A DNA stretch of 64,000 bases from Desulfoscipio geothermicus (GTDB lineage: Bacteria; Bacillota; Desulfotomaculia; Desulfotomaculales; Desulfallaceae), in the NCBI GenBank assembly GCA_016841645.1, contig JAENYS010000006.1:92702-156701 (forward strand). Reading direction: 5' to 3'. Positions 12,353 to 21,358 of this stretch are shown piece by piece (positions within the stretch are counted from its first letter, which is position 1; each line of letters begins with the position of its first letter). A program made the translations under genes and the position numbers. A model generated the notes under the pieces. That model was not told the origin of the DNA and made no database searches. It saw only the letters and a program-made list of their open reading frames with translations.

Positions 12353-12400
12353 AAAGCGTTTGGGAATCAGGCAGATGCCGAATTCCCAAACGCTTTTTTT
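12353..12400 (+). terminator. Rho-independent terminator of the atp operon
   Basis: Perfect 15-bp stem (12353-12367 with 12382-12396), 14-base loop and a run of seven T at the end, 33 bases after the atpC stop. Confidence 0.92.
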
Positions 12401-12410
12401 GCACCGTTAT

Positions 12411-12470
12411 AGGGGGTCAGACCTTGACATTTGACATGGGGAGCAAGAGAACCGTCCCCCTGCTCCCCCC
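12411..12470. repeat. REP-like palindromic element upstream of murA
   Basis: It contains GGGGGTCAGACCTTGACATT followed by TGACA, then GGGGAGCA and its complement TGCTCCCC around GAGAACCGTCCCCC. The first word recurs exactly at 13788-13812 and a short piece (GGGGTCAGACT) occurs just after the atpC stop. Such GC-rich dispersed palindromes resemble REP elements mobilised by RAYT (IS200-like) proteins; no such transposase is in the window. Confidence 0.65.
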
Positions 12471-12543
12471 AAAAATTTCGGTATGTGACATGCATAAAAT
12501 GGTAACAATAGGTATCAGAATTCTATTATGCTGGAGGGATAAG

Positions 12544-13809
12544 GTGGGAAAGCTGTATATTAGGGGTGGTAGACCACTGTCCGGTACAGTACGAATAAGT
12601 GGTTCTAAAAATGCAGTGCTGCCTATAATTGCAGCCTGCCTGCTGCCTACTTCACCGTGTACATTGCATGATATACCCGATCTGGCCGATGTGCATACTA
12701 TATGCCTTGTGCTGCAGCATCTTGGCGCACAAATAAAAAGAAACGGCACAACACTGGAAATTGTTCCGCCAATAAAACCTAACACCGAGGCTCCTTACGA
12801 ATTTGTACGACAAATGCGAGCATCATTTTTAGTAATGGGCCCGTTGTTGGCTCGTTCCGGACTAGCTGCCATATCGTTGCCGGGTGGCTGTGCTATAGGA
12901 AGCAGACCCGTTGACCTGCATTTAAAGGGTTTTAATATGCTGGGCGCTCATATTGAACACGGCTACGGAAGTATTCGTGCCGAAATCGGTATAGGAGGTT
13001 TACAAGGCAAACACATCTATCTTGATTTTCCCAGCGTGGGAGCCACAGAAAATATTATCATGGCTGCTGTGCTTGCCAAAGGACAAACTGTTATCGAAAA
13101 TGCCGCTGAAGAACCGGAAATTGTAGATTTGGCCAATTTCTTAGATGCGATGGGGGCTAATATTAAAGGTGCCGGTACCAAGGAAGTTAAAATAACGGGC
13201 GTGAGGGAACTACATGGTGTTACGCACACTGTAATACCTGACCGTATCGAAGCCGGGACTTACTTGATAGCCGGAGCAATCACCGGCGGTAACATCCTAA
13301 TAAAAAACGTAATTGCCGACCACGTAAAACCTGTGCTGGCCAAACTGTTTGAAATGGGTATAGCCGTGTACGAAGAGTACGAAGGATTGCGAGTTATTGG
13401 CCGGAAGCACTACAATGCGGTAGATGTTAAGACAATGCCCTATCCAGGTTTTCCTACCGACATGCAACCCCAGATAATGGCACTGATGACTTGTGCCAAG
13501 GGGACTAGTATCATCACCGAAACGGTTTTTGAAAACCGGTTTATGCATATTAGTGAGTTAAAAAGGATGGGTGCTCTTATCAAAACAGTAGGCCGCAATG
13601 CAGTCATTCAAGGACCGGTCACATTAAGCGGAGCCCCAGTCAAGGCCACCGACTTGCGTGCTGGAGCAGCCTTGGTGCTTGCAGGTTTATGTTCTAAAGG
13701 GATCACCGAAGTGAGCAATGTTCATCACATCGAGCGAGGCTACGAACATTTTTTGGAGAAACTGCAAAACTTGGGTGCCGATATATGGGGGTCAGACCTT
13801 GACATTTGA
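12544..13809 (+). CDS. murA: UDP-N-acetylglucosamine 1-carboxyvinyltransferase
   Basis: First committed enzyme of peptidoglycan synthesis, transferring enolpyruvate from PEP to UDP-GlcNAc. The substrate motif SGSKNAVLP lies near the start and the catalytic, fosfomycin-reactive Cys116 in [13 protein letters not shown] at 12544 is chosen because GGAGGG lies five bases upstream and the protein starts with the normal family sequence. A longer frame upstream only translates the REP element. At 421 residues the size is normal. The last codons (WGSDLDI and stop) come from a REP copy, so the native C-terminal tail has been replaced. Confidence 0.94.
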   Translation: MGKLYIRGGRPLSGTVRISGSKNAVLPIIAACLLPTSPCTLHDIPDLADVHTICLVLQHLGAQIKRNGTTLEIVPPIKPNTEAPYEFVRQMRASFLVMGPLLARSGLAAISLPGGCAIGSRPVDLHLKGFNMLGAHIEHGYGSIRAEIGIGGLQGKHIYLDFPSVGATENIIMAAVLAKGQTVIENAAEEPEIVDLANFLDAMGANIKGAGTKEVKITGVRELHGVTHTVIPDRIEAGTYLIAGAITGGNILIKNVIADHVKPVLAKLFEMGIAVYEEYEGLRVIGRKHYNAVDVKTMPYPGFPTDMQPQIMALMTCAKGTSIITETVFENRFMHISELKRMGALIKTVGRNAVIQGPVTLSGAPVKATDLRAGAALVLAGLCSKGITEVSNVHHIERGYEHFLEKLQNLGADIWGSDLDI

Positions 13810-13813
13810 CACG
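13788..13813. repeat. Second REP-like copy, overlapping the murA stop codon
   Basis: Exact direct copy of the 25-base word GGGGGTCAGACCTTGACATT plus TGACA found upstream of murA. It supplies the last residues and stop of MurA. Confidence 0.7.
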
Positions 13814-13872
13814 ACCTTTCGAAACATCTCCAAGCTTCCCCATACGTTTTGTTTAAGCCTAACCGGATTAGG

Positions 13873-13902
13873 TAATAATTACCTATAGTGAATCATATAC
13901 TT
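13873..13902 (+). promoter_or_regulatory. Predicted sigma-E (sporulation) promoter for spoIID
   Basis: TAATAATT (13873-13880) and CATATACTT (13894-13902), 13 bases apart, resemble the mother-cell sigma-E pattern (-35 near xxATATT, -10 near CATACAxT). spoIID is a sigma-E gene in Bacillus. GGTAATAATTACC (13871-13883), a perfect 13-base palindrome, overlaps the -35. Confidence 0.38.
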
Positions 13903-13986
13903 CTCCTATAAAGAAAAATTCCCATTACAAAGTTATGAATAATCAATGGAATTTAATGCCTTTTACTTCCTTAAAGGGTGATAGTA

Positions 13987-14949
13987 ATGCGTAAAATATT
14001 TATTATTACATTAATAATGGTACTGGTGTTAGCGTTTGGACTGCCTTGGATGGTGCAGCAACTGATGGAACCACGGGTGCAGGAAGAAGGAACCATTGTA
14101 AGGTTATACAGGCATGAAACGGGCACGGTGGAAATTATCTCGCTTGAGGATTACGTTACGGGCGTTGTGGCTGCCGAAATGCCTGCGTTATTTCCTGAAG
14201 AAGCCTTAAAAGCCCAGGCCGTGGCTGCTCGGACTTACATTGTTAAGCGCATGGTAGCGGGTGGGGTAATGAACAACTATCATAAGGGTGCCGATACCTG
14301 CGACGATCCCAGCCACGCACAGGGGTATTTAACCAGGGAAAACATGAAAGAACGTTGGGGAACCTTGAAGTATTACCAGTATTATTACAAAATCCGAATG
14401 GCTGTAGACAATACGGCAGGGGAAATCATTACCTATCAAGGCCAGCCCATAGACCCTGTGTTTCATGCTGCTTGTGGTGGTCATACTGAGAACGCCGAGG
14501 ACGTGTGGAAGTTTTCGATGCCTTATCTGCGCGGTGTGGCCTGCCCTTATGAAGCCGACCCCGAACCGGTTCGCCAGGTAGCCATTTCGCGGGAACGGGT
14601 GGCTAAAGCACTAAATGTAGATCTGGATTCAGTTGCAGCTTCCACTAATCAAAATCAACTTATTCAAGTAGTTGAAAGTTCGGCTACCGGTAGACCAAAA
14701 ACACTATTGATTAATGACCGGATCTTATCGGCTTCGGAAATACGTCAAAAATTAGGACTGCGTTCTACAAATTTTACCTGTCAGTATGAGGATGATGAAA
14801 TTGTTTTTGAGACGGTTGGTTACGGACATGGTGTAGGTATGTGCCAATACGGAGCCTGTGGACTGGCAAAACACGGCTACGATTATAAAAAAATAATTAA
14901 TCATTATTATACAGGTGTTCAGATTAATAATATCGACGATTATAGCTAA
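13987..14949 (+). CDS. spoIID: Stage II sporulation protein D (lytic transglycosylase)
   Basis: Mother-cell membrane enzyme that cleaves glycan strands from which stem peptides have been removed during forespore engulfment. An N-terminal signal anchor (IFIITLIMVLVLAFGLPW) precedes the SpoIID domain, which has the catalytic Glu in VVAAEMPA (about residue 64), ALKAQAVAARTY and the C-terminal GYGHGVGMCQYGA. ATG at 13987 is preferred over the GTG nine bases earlier because AAAGGG is then eight bases away. Length and position after murA match other spore formers. Confidence 0.94.
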   Translation: MRKIFIITLIMVLVLAFGLPWMVQQLMEPRVQEEGTIVRLYRHETGTVEIISLEDYVTGVVAAEMPALFPEEALKAQAVAARTYIVKRMVAGGVMNNYHKGADTCDDPSHAQGYLTRENMKERWGTLKYYQYYYKIRMAVDNTAGEIITYQGQPIDPVFHAACGGHTENAEDVWKFSMPYLRGVACPYEADPEPVRQVAISRERVAKALNVDLDSVAASTNQNQLIQVVESSATGRPKTLLINDRILSASEIRQKLGLRSTNFTCQYEDDEIVFETVGYGHGVGMCQYGACGLAKHGYDYKKIINHYYTGVQINNIDDYS

Positions 14950-15038
14950 CTCAAGCCACTTAAATGCATTAAAAACCTAAGTGGGGTCATAATAAATTTA
15001 TTGATAGGTAACGATAAAGGCATGAAGGGAGTTATATT

Positions 15039-15149
15039 ATGTGGCCCTTTGACAAAAGATTACGTGACCAAAACGCTCTGGAAAAGCATAGCCGATGGTT
15101 AAGACGTTGGTTTTTAAAAATACCGGTAGCATGTTTCATTCAATTCTAA
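15039..15149 (+). pseudogene. 36-codon remnant, probably the 5' end of a SpoIIQ-type (M23) gene
   Basis: A short frame with a good ribosome site (GAAGGGAG) encodes M-W-P-F-D-K-R, a basic stretch (HSRWLRRWFLK), then the start of a hydrophobic segment cut by a TAA. Between spoIID and spoIIID other spore formers carry a membrane-anchored M23 peptidase of the SpoIIQ kind, and a basic cytoplasmic start followed by a membrane helix is what such a protein would begin with. I infer that the peptidase part has been deleted. It may instead be a genuine small protein. Confidence 0.4.
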
Positions 15150-15161
15150 GTAAATTCACAG

Positions 15162-15208
15162 GGGCGGATTAGCTAACAAGCATGTTGCTAAACCGCCCTT
15201 AATTGTTT
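15162..15208 (+). terminator. Terminator after the spoIID / remnant unit
   Basis: Stem GGGCGGATTAGC (15162-15173) with GCTAAACCGCCC (15187-15198), one mismatch, followed by TTAATTGTTT. Confidence 0.65.
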
Positions 15209-15280
15209 GGAGCAAAAACACAATAAACACAATATTACAAATATTGGTTGGTTTCAATTAAAAGTGTATTCATCTGTAAG

Positions 15281-15309
15281 AGCATTTATAATTACCACCT
15301 GCATATAAT
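15281..15309 (+). promoter_or_regulatory. Predicted sigma-E promoter for spoIIID
   Basis: AGCATTTA (15281-15288) and CATATAAT (15302-15309) at 13-base spacing, 28 bases before the start codon. The pattern is sigma-E-like, as expected for spoIIID; TATAAT could also be read by sigma-A but no -35 fits. Confidence 0.4.
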
Positions 15310-15336
15310 GTACTAAATGCCCGGGGAGGTAAGGCT

Positions 15337-15597
15337 ATGCAGGAATACATCCAAAAGCGAGTGCTTGAGCTTTGCACCTATATATTGGAAACACAGGCCA
15401 CTGTGCGCCAGGCGGCACAAGTTTTCGGCGTTAGCAAAAGTACCGTACATAAAGATATGACAGAAAGACTACCATCATTAAATAAAGGACTTGCTCAAGA
15501 AGTAAAAAAAGTGCTGGACTTTAATAAGTCGGAAAGACACCTGCGAGGTGGAGAAGCCACACGAAAAAAATATCGAAGAGAGGAAGAGCAAAATTAG
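15337..15597 (+). CDS. spoIIID: Sporulation transcriptional regulator SpoIIID
   Basis: Small DNA-binding protein (86 residues) acting in the mother cell to activate or repress sigma-E-dependent genes. A helix-turn-helix is clear at QAAQVFGVSKSTVHKDMTER (about 28-47), followed by a basic C-terminal tail (RKKYRREEEQ) that adds DNA contacts. GGGGAGGT ribosome site. Followed by mbl as in Bacillus. Confidence 0.95.
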   Translation: MQEYIQKRVLELCTYILETQATVRQAAQVFGVSKSTVHKDMTERLPSLNKGLAQEVKKVLDFNKSERHLRGGEATRKKYRREEEQN

Positions 15598-15739
15598 CAT
15601 AACCTGGAGGAATTTGTCCCACTAAGTAGAAATATAACTAACGGGTAAATGTTTGTATTTTTCACTGCGGTCAAATTAGATGCAATGAATTATGGCAGAT
15701 AAGAACGTTGCTTAACAATCTGAAAGGGGACAAATCCAG

Positions 15740-16783
15740 ATGCTCCATATGGGTGCCGATATTGGTATCGATTTAGGCACGGCCAATGTAATTGTATATG
15801 TAAAAGGCAAAGGCATTGTCCTAAAAGAACCATCGGTGGTTGCCATAGATAATTCTTCAGGCAAAGTAATTGCGGTGGGTGCCAAAGCAAGGCGCATGCT
15901 GGGTCGAACCCCGGGCAACATAGTAGCCCTTCGTCCGCTGCGCGGCGGTGTTATTGCTAATTATGATGTAACCGAAAAAATGCTTCGTTACTTTATTGGA
16001 AAGGCTAACGGTAATAAAGTTATATTTAAGCCTCGCGTTATGGTATGCGTACCTTCCGGTATAACCGGAGTAGAGGAGCGGGCCGTGAGACAAGCCACTA
16101 TCCAGGCTGGTGCCAGGCTGTCCCATGTAATTGAGGAACCATTGGCCGCTGCGTTGGGAGCCGGTCTGGATATAGCGCAGCCAGGCGGTACAATGGTGGT
16201 GGATATAGGTGGCGGCACCACTGATATAGCCGTGCTTTCCCTGGGTGGTATTGTGATAAGCCGTTCAATTAGAGTTGGCGGGGATAAGTTTGATGAAGCC
16301 ATTGTTAAATATATCCGACAGGAGTTCAATTTAGCCATCGGTGAGCGAACTGGGGAAGATATTAAGATGGAAATTGCCAACGCCTGCCTTGATATAGCAC
16401 CGGTGCTTGATACGCAGGTGAAAGGGCGGAATTTGATGAACGGCCTCCCAAAGGAAATAACCATTACCGGACATCAAATTTATAATGCCATTAGTGAAAA
16501 CTTGTCGTTAGTGGTAAATACTGTAAAAGAAGTGTTGGAGGAAACCCCTCCGGAGTTAGCTGCAGATATAATGGACAAGGGTATCGTGCTCACAGGTGGC
16601 GGGGCACTCCTGCAGAACATTGATATTCTAATTGCCCGTGAAACCGGGTTGAACGTAATTATAGCTGAAGACCCACTTTCCTGTGTAGCAATAGGCACGG
16701 GTAGGGCACTGACCATGCTAAATGTGCTCAATTCTCAACAAAATAGACGATTGAAAACCAGGTATGTAAAGCACATTATGTAA
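15740..16783 (+). CDS. mbl: MreB-like cytoskeletal protein (Mbl)
   Basis: Bacterial actin homologue (347 residues) that organises cell-wall elongation. Actin-family phosphate loop 1 ([13 protein letters not shown]), phosphate loop 2 ([15 protein letters not shown]) and the adenosine motif ([13 protein letters not shown]) are all present. The ATG lies nine bases after AAAGGGGA; a second ATG three codons on is possible. The spoIIID-adjacent position points to Mbl rather than MreB. A terminator follows. Confidence 0.92.
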   Translation: MLHMGADIGIDLGTANVIVYVKGKGIVLKEPSVVAIDNSSGKVIAVGAKARRMLGRTPGNIVALRPLRGGVIANYDVTEKMLRYFIGKANGNKVIFKPRVMVCVPSGITGVEERAVRQATIQAGARLSHVIEEPLAAALGAGLDIAQPGGTMVVDIGGGTTDIAVLSLGGIVISRSIRVGGDKFDEAIVKYIRQEFNLAIGERTGEDIKMEIANACLDIAPVLDTQVKGRNLMNGLPKEITITGHQIYNAISENLSLVVNTVKEVLEETPPELAADIMDKGIVLTGGGALLQNIDILIARETGLNVIIAEDPLSCVAIGTGRALTMLNVLNSQQNRRLKTRYVKHIM

Positions 16784-16823
16784 TTAAATGTAAATATATA
16801 AACATATAAAAAACATATTAAAG

Positions 16824-16866
16824 AAACAGGTTTATTTTACAAAAATAAAAATAGCCTGTTTTTTTA
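16824..16866 (+). terminator. Rho-independent terminator after mbl
   Basis: AAACAGG (16824-16830) pairs with CCTGTTT around an AT-rich middle that can also pair (ATTTT/AAAAT), followed by a T-run to 16866. Confidence 0.75.
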
Positions 16867-16891
16867 ATTGAACAAATTTGGTCTAAAATGT

Positions 16892-16919
16892 GGAACAAAA
16901 TTTTTTTGTATTAGTCTAT
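16892..16919 (+). promoter_or_regulatory. Candidate ECF-type promoter for the SLH subtilase gene
   Basis: GGAAC (16892-16896) and GTCTAT (16914-16919) are 17 bases apart, close to the GGAAC-N18-GTCTAA pattern at the ECF sigma gene. The -10 lies in the palindrome GTCTATATAGAC (16914-16925). The rest of the 320-bp gap before the protease shows no gene. Confidence 0.3.
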
Positions 16920-17103
16920 ATAGACGAAAAAATATTACAATACAACCGGTACCATTAATGCTTAACTTTGCTAATTATTTATGACTTAAACTAATAGGAA
17001 ATTATATGATTATTGTCGAATATGCTGTAAGGTAAACTAATTAATGGACAAACGGCCACAAAATACTCCTTAATATGATAATTTAATTCTTTGCTAGTGT
17101 AAT

Positions 17104-20100
17104 ATGAAGAAATTTTATTTATTTAAGAAAGGGGATATGCGTATTAAAAAGCGTTGGTTATTAATGTTGGCGCTTTTTGTTATAGCACTGAGTATTTGGG
17201 CCTGGCAGGAGGCAGATAGCCTGAACAGAAATGGGAGCGATACTGACAAGACTGATAACCGGAACAATAACGAAGCCGGGGAAAGGGATAAAAACCTGGC
17301 GATGTTTGCCTTGGAACTGAATAGATCCCTGACAGGTGCGGAGGAAGCCGAACTAAAAGACCGTGTTGACTGGCTGGGGTGGCTTGATGGGAAAACCCTG
17401 CTGATACGGGCTGGGGCGGATCAATCATATGCATTGCAGAATCTGCCGTATATTAAAAATATTGCCGCTTACTTGCCTGAACATAAGATACCGGCCGATC
17501 TTAGGAATACTCCGGATAATTTTGTGGGTGAAAATGGTAAGGACACCTCAACCCCAAACACTGCCCCGGTGGTGCTAACCGTAACCCTTGCGGAACCCGG
17601 TGATAAAGCTAATGTGAAAAACCTCGTAGAGAGCTTGGATGGCCGGGTGCTGGATGGTGCTGATGGAAGGGGGCGTTTCCTGCGGGTAGAACTGCCGGTC
17701 TTCGCGGTTGATGAGCTAGCTGCATCGCCCGGGGTGATGTATATAGAAAAATATAACCCGCCCGAATTATTAAATGACCGGGTCAGGGATATAGTGGTGG
17801 CAAGGCCGCTGGCCATTTCCAAATTTATTACCGCCGACGGGCTTACCGGAAAAGGGCAGACCATTGGCTTAGCCGACAGCGGGTTGGATACCGGCTCTAT
17901 GGGTAACCTTCATCCTGACCTGGAAAGCGTTCCAGGCAAAAAACCCCGGGTAATTATGCTTAAATCTTGGGCCGGGGTAGAGACCCCCGCCGACGTAAGC
18001 GGTCATGGCACACATATGGCCGGTACTTTGGTGGGAAGCGGCAAGGCGTCCGAGGGCAAGTATACAGGTGTGGCTTCCGGGGCCAGCCTTTACTTTCAGG
18101 GCATTGTGGACAAGAATCAAAACCCAGCGCCACCCCTGGATCTTAAAGAGCTTTTTGAACCGGCCTACCAAGCCGGTGTGCGTGTTCATGTGAATGGCTG
18201 GGGTAAAAAGCAGAATAGCTATGTCAGCAGTACAGTTCAGGTTGATGAATTTGTGCGCAGTCACCCTGATTTTCTGGCGATATTCGGAGCGGGCAACTCC
18301 GGTGCTCAGGAAGGTAGCATTACCGCCCAGGCCAACAGCAAAAATGCCCTGGTGGTGGGCGCATCCATCAGCCCACGGCCCGCCTTTGAAAACGAAATTC
18401 GGAGTAGCGGGGAAGTGGCCTCCTTTTCCAGCCGGGGCCCCACCGGCGACGGGCGCATTAAACCCGAGATGGTCGCTCCCGGAACATCGGTAATCTCTAC
18501 GGCATCCCGGCTGATCAAGGGGAACCTCGCAGGCAGGCCCGATTACACTATTATGCAGGGCACCAGCATGGCCACGGCAGTGACTGGAGGCGCTGCTGCG
18601 CTTTTGCGTCAGTACTTTGAGGAATATACCAGTTACTCAGACCCGTCGGCTGCCCTGATGAAAGCCACCCTGATAAACGGTGCCAGGCGGCTGGAGCAAG
18701 AACCGGCGGCAGCCGGATTTGGCCTGTTGGATATTGGCGGTACCATCATGGCTTTACAAAACGACCTGTACGAAGTGATTGATGATAATGCAGGTTTGGC
18801 CGGGGGCGCTAATGTATCCTATGAGAAGAAAGTTACCCATTCGGGGGCACCATTAAAGGTCACCTTGGCTTGGACCGATCCGGCGGCATCACCGGGCGCG
18901 AGGTCGGCGCTGGTTAATAACCTGGATTTGGAAGTAACCGGTCCGGACGGTGTAAAATATTACGGCAACGATTTCGATTATAAAGGTGTACGAGATATTC
19001 GCAATAACGTGGAACAAGTATACATACCCGCTCCCGCTCCCGGTACGTATATAGTAGTAGTTCGCGGCAGCTCCGTTCAACAGGATGCTTCTCCGGCTAA
19101 AGGGGTAAACCAGGACTATGCGTTGGTGTACGGTCAGCCGCTGGCCAGAGAAACTGTCTCGGACAGCAACCGGGGTGAGGTAAATCTAGCCGGCAAAGGA
19201 CAACTGGTTCTGCCGGAGGATACCATTGCGGCTGTTGATAACCGCCTGCTATTTGATAGCGAAAAACTCCCGGCAGGTGCCGAGCTTTACCTGGTGGGAC
19301 CGCCCGATAATCTAGAGCCGGCATATGCAGTGGGCCGTACCTTTCAGGTCAGCGGTATCAAGGCACTAGTTGAAGACGGCCGGACAATTCTAGTGCGCAT
19401 TAACGAAGAATACCGCGAAGGTGGTTACGCCATTGATGCCTGCGCACGGGATGCTCTGACCATCGGTGGTTATGTGGTGCAAGAAGGACAGGTTATTTCA
19501 CCCGGGGTTAGCGTAACGGCCGGGATCAATCCATATACGCAGACGATCTGGCATGCCGACATTACCGGTCGGGAAATTACGGGCGTACTTACCGGAGTTG
19601 ACCGACAAAACCGTTGCATAAAACTGCTGGATAATCAGGAGGTTTATACCCTGGCGAAAGAAGCGGTGATTTCTTTTGCGGATATCGTTGTGGATGGAGA
19701 TTCCGCCGACCTGCCCTTTGGGGCTTCCACCAGCGCAGAGCTGGAAAATTTGGCTCCGGGTATGCCGGTGCAAATTACTCTTGGTTCCGATGGTCAGATA
19801 TATCATCTTGTGGTAAATCGGCATGTAGCAGTGGGCCGGGTGGTATCTGTGCAGCCCGCTTCCGGAAATGTCACCCTTTCTTCCGGCGGCAGCTATCATG
19901 TTATGCAGGGTATTAACTTGGACAGAGACCGGATAAGTACAGGGCTGAAGGATATAAAAGAAGGGGAGCTGGTCATACTGGATCTGGTTCCCAACACCAC
20001 CGAGGTATTAAACCTATCTGCTTATTCTGATGTAATCTATGGCCGGGTTATATATGCCGAAAAGGACACACTTTACCTGATGGACAATGCCAGAGGTTTC

Positions 20101-21288
20101 ATAAACCTGCAGTTTGGAACGGAAAGCCAAGTGTTCCGATGGGGGTTGGCTACGGGAACTTCTATTTTAACCCCGGGCCAGTGGGTGCGAGTGATTACCA
20201 GCCCTGCTTCCCAAGAAGTATGGCGGGTGGATATTGCCGATGCGGCGGATAAAATTGCTACAACCCTTGAAGAATATGTTCCGGGCAAGGGTATTAAGCT
20301 AGCCGATGGCGGGGTTTACCAACTAAGCAATGCTTCGGTGGTCACCAAAAATGATTGGCCTGTGCAGCCCGGGGATCTGGTGCCGGGGGAACAAGTAAAA
20401 GTAATCCCCTTGTATGGCCCTGAGGGTGAGAAGATTGTTGCTTTGCTGGAGGCCCAAACGCGCCGGGATGTCAAACCCCCTGAACTTACAATAGTATCTA
20501 CAATACCTTTTGAGGACTTTTCTCTGATTAGTGGTCATACAACCGCTACCCGGCTATATACCGTGTATCCTGATGGAATCCGTCAGGATGTTGAGTTTAG
20601 TGAATCCGGGGATTTTTATTACCCGGTCAAAGCCGGAGAAGCCGAAAACATCAGTCTGGTGGCAGTGGACGAGGATACCGGTGGAGTAGCCGGTTTGCAA
20701 TTGAGCCTGCCACGCCTGCAAAAGGGTTACACGGATATTGACGGTCACTGGGGCGAGGTGGACATTCGCAATCTGGTATCCCGGGGTATGTTAAAGGGAT
20801 ACCCGGACGGCTCTTTTAAGCCCGACCGGGCGGTGAGTCGGGTGGAATTCACTGCCCTGGTCACCAGGCTGATCGGGGTAGGTAGTTCCACCGAGGAACT
20901 GCCATACAAAGATGCGGAAGCCATCCCGTACTGGGCCCGTGGCGCTGTAGCTCTGGCCTACAGCAGAGATCTGATTGGGGGTTATCAAGATAATACTTTC
21001 CGTTCTAATGACCACATCACCAGGGAGGAAGCAGCGGTACTGCTGGTCCGGATTTACGATACCATAAACGGGGTTCCGAAAGGGCTTCCGCCAGCAGCCA
21101 TATATAATGATCAGGGGAGCATATCAGCCTGGGCGCTGCAGGACGTGCGTAAGGCTCGGGCCCTGGGATTGCTGTTCGGTAAGCCGGGTAACTTGTTCGC
21201 GCCCAAAGACTATATCACCCGGGCAGAAACAGCGTCTGCTCTTAATCACCTACTGTATAAAATTACTCAAGAAAAGAAAGAAGGATAA
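17104..21288 (+). CDS. SLH-domain-anchored subtilisin-like (S8) serine protease, 1394 residues
   Basis: Large secreted protease. A signal/anchor helix (RWLLMLALFVIALSIWAW) comes first, then a propeptide-like region to about 225. The S8 catalytic domain has Asp in LADSGLDTG (about 257), His in SGHGTHMAGT (about 300) and Ser in GTSMATAVTGG (about 488). A P-domain-like beta region (NNLDLEVTGPDG) and a long beta-rich stretch of about 600 residues follow. Three SLH modules close the protein (about 1208-1389; FTDI-like starts, W-A-x-x-A-V and GYPDGSF motifs), which would bind it to cell-wall polymer. An alternative start is ATG 17137, 11 codons in, with GAAAGGGG just before it. Likely processes surface proteins; substrate unknown. 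Confidence 0.9.
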   Translation: MKKFYLFKKGDMRIKKRWLLMLALFVIALSIWAWQEADSLNRNGSDTDKTDNRNNNEAGERDKNLAMFALELNRSLTGAEEAELKDRVDWLGWLDGKTLLIRAGADQSYALQNLPYIKNIAAYLPEHKIPADLRNTPDNFVGENGKDTSTPNTAPVVLTVTLAEPGDKANVKNLVESLDGRVLDGADGRGRFLRVELPVFAVDELAASPGVMYIEKYNPPELLNDRVRDIVVARPLAISKFITADGLTGKGQTIGLADSGLDTGSMGNLHPDLESVPGKKPRVIMLKSWAGVETPADVSGHGTHMAGTLVGSGKASEGKYTGVASGASLYFQGIVDKNQNPAPPLDLKELFEPAYQAGVRVHVNGWGKKQNSYVSSTVQVDEFVRSHPDFLAIFGAGNSGAQEGSITAQANSKNALVVGASISPRPAFENEIRSSGEVASFSSRGPTGDGRIKPEMVAPGTSVISTASRLIKGNLAGRPDYTIMQGTSMATAVTGGAAALLRQYFEEYTSYSDPSAALMKATLINGARRLEQEPAAAGFGLLDIGGTIMALQNDLYEVIDDNAGLAGGANVSYEKKVTHSGAPLKVTLAWTDPAASPGARSALVNNLDLEVTGPDGVKYYGNDFDYKGVRDIRNNVEQVYIPAPAPGTYIVVVRGSSVQQDASPAKGVNQDYALVYGQPLARETVSDSNRGEVNLAGKGQLVLPEDTIAAVDNRLLFDSEKLPAGAELYLVGPPDNLEPAYAVGRTFQVSGIKALVEDGRTILVRINEEYREGGYAIDACARDALTIGGYVVQEGQVISPGVSVTAGINPYTQTIWHADITGREITGVLTGVDRQNRCIKLLDNQEVYTLAKEAVISFADIVVDGDSADLPFGASTSAELENLAPGMPVQITLGSDGQIYHLVVNRHVAVGRVVSVQPASGNVTLSSGGSYHVMQGINLDRDRISTGLKDIKEGELVILDLVPNTTEVLNLSAYSDVIYGRVIYAEKDTLYLMDNARGFINLQFGTESQVFRWGLATGTSILTPGQWVRVITSPASQEVWRVDIADAADKIATTLEEYVPGKGIKLADGGVYQLSNASVVTKNDWPVQPGDLVPGEQVKVIPLYGPEGEKIVALLEAQTRRDVKPPELTIVSTIPFEDFSLISGHTTATRLYTVYPDGIRQDVEFSESGDFYYPVKAGEAENISLVAVDEDTGGVAGLQLSLPRLQKGYTDIDGHWGEVDIRNLVSRGMLKGYPDGSFKPDRAVSRVEFTALVTRLIGVGSSTEELPYKDAEAIPYWARGAVALAYSRDLIGGYQDNTFRSNDHITREEAAVLLVRIYDTINGVPKGLPPAAIYNDQGSISAWALQDVRKARALGLLFGKPGNLFAPKDYITRAETASALNHLLYKITQEKKEG

Positions 21289-21324
21289 TAGCTTTTGCTT
21301 GGTAAAAGCTATTATCCTTCTTTT
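21280..21324. terminator. Bidirectional terminator between convergent genes
   Basis: Perfect 17-bp stem (21280-21296 with 21304-21320) with a 7-base loop, TTTT on the plus side and a T-rich flank on the minus side. The subtilase stop codon lies inside the stem. It serves both the protease gene and the anti-sigma gene. Confidence 0.88.
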
Positions 21325-21358
21325 GCTGAAGTTCCTACACTTGATTGTTGTTTTATCT

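Noticed and set aside
12424..12543. N-terminal extension of MurA by 40 residues
   Set aside because: The extra residues are translation of a REP-like repeat; a GTG with a proper ribosome site starts the normal family sequence.
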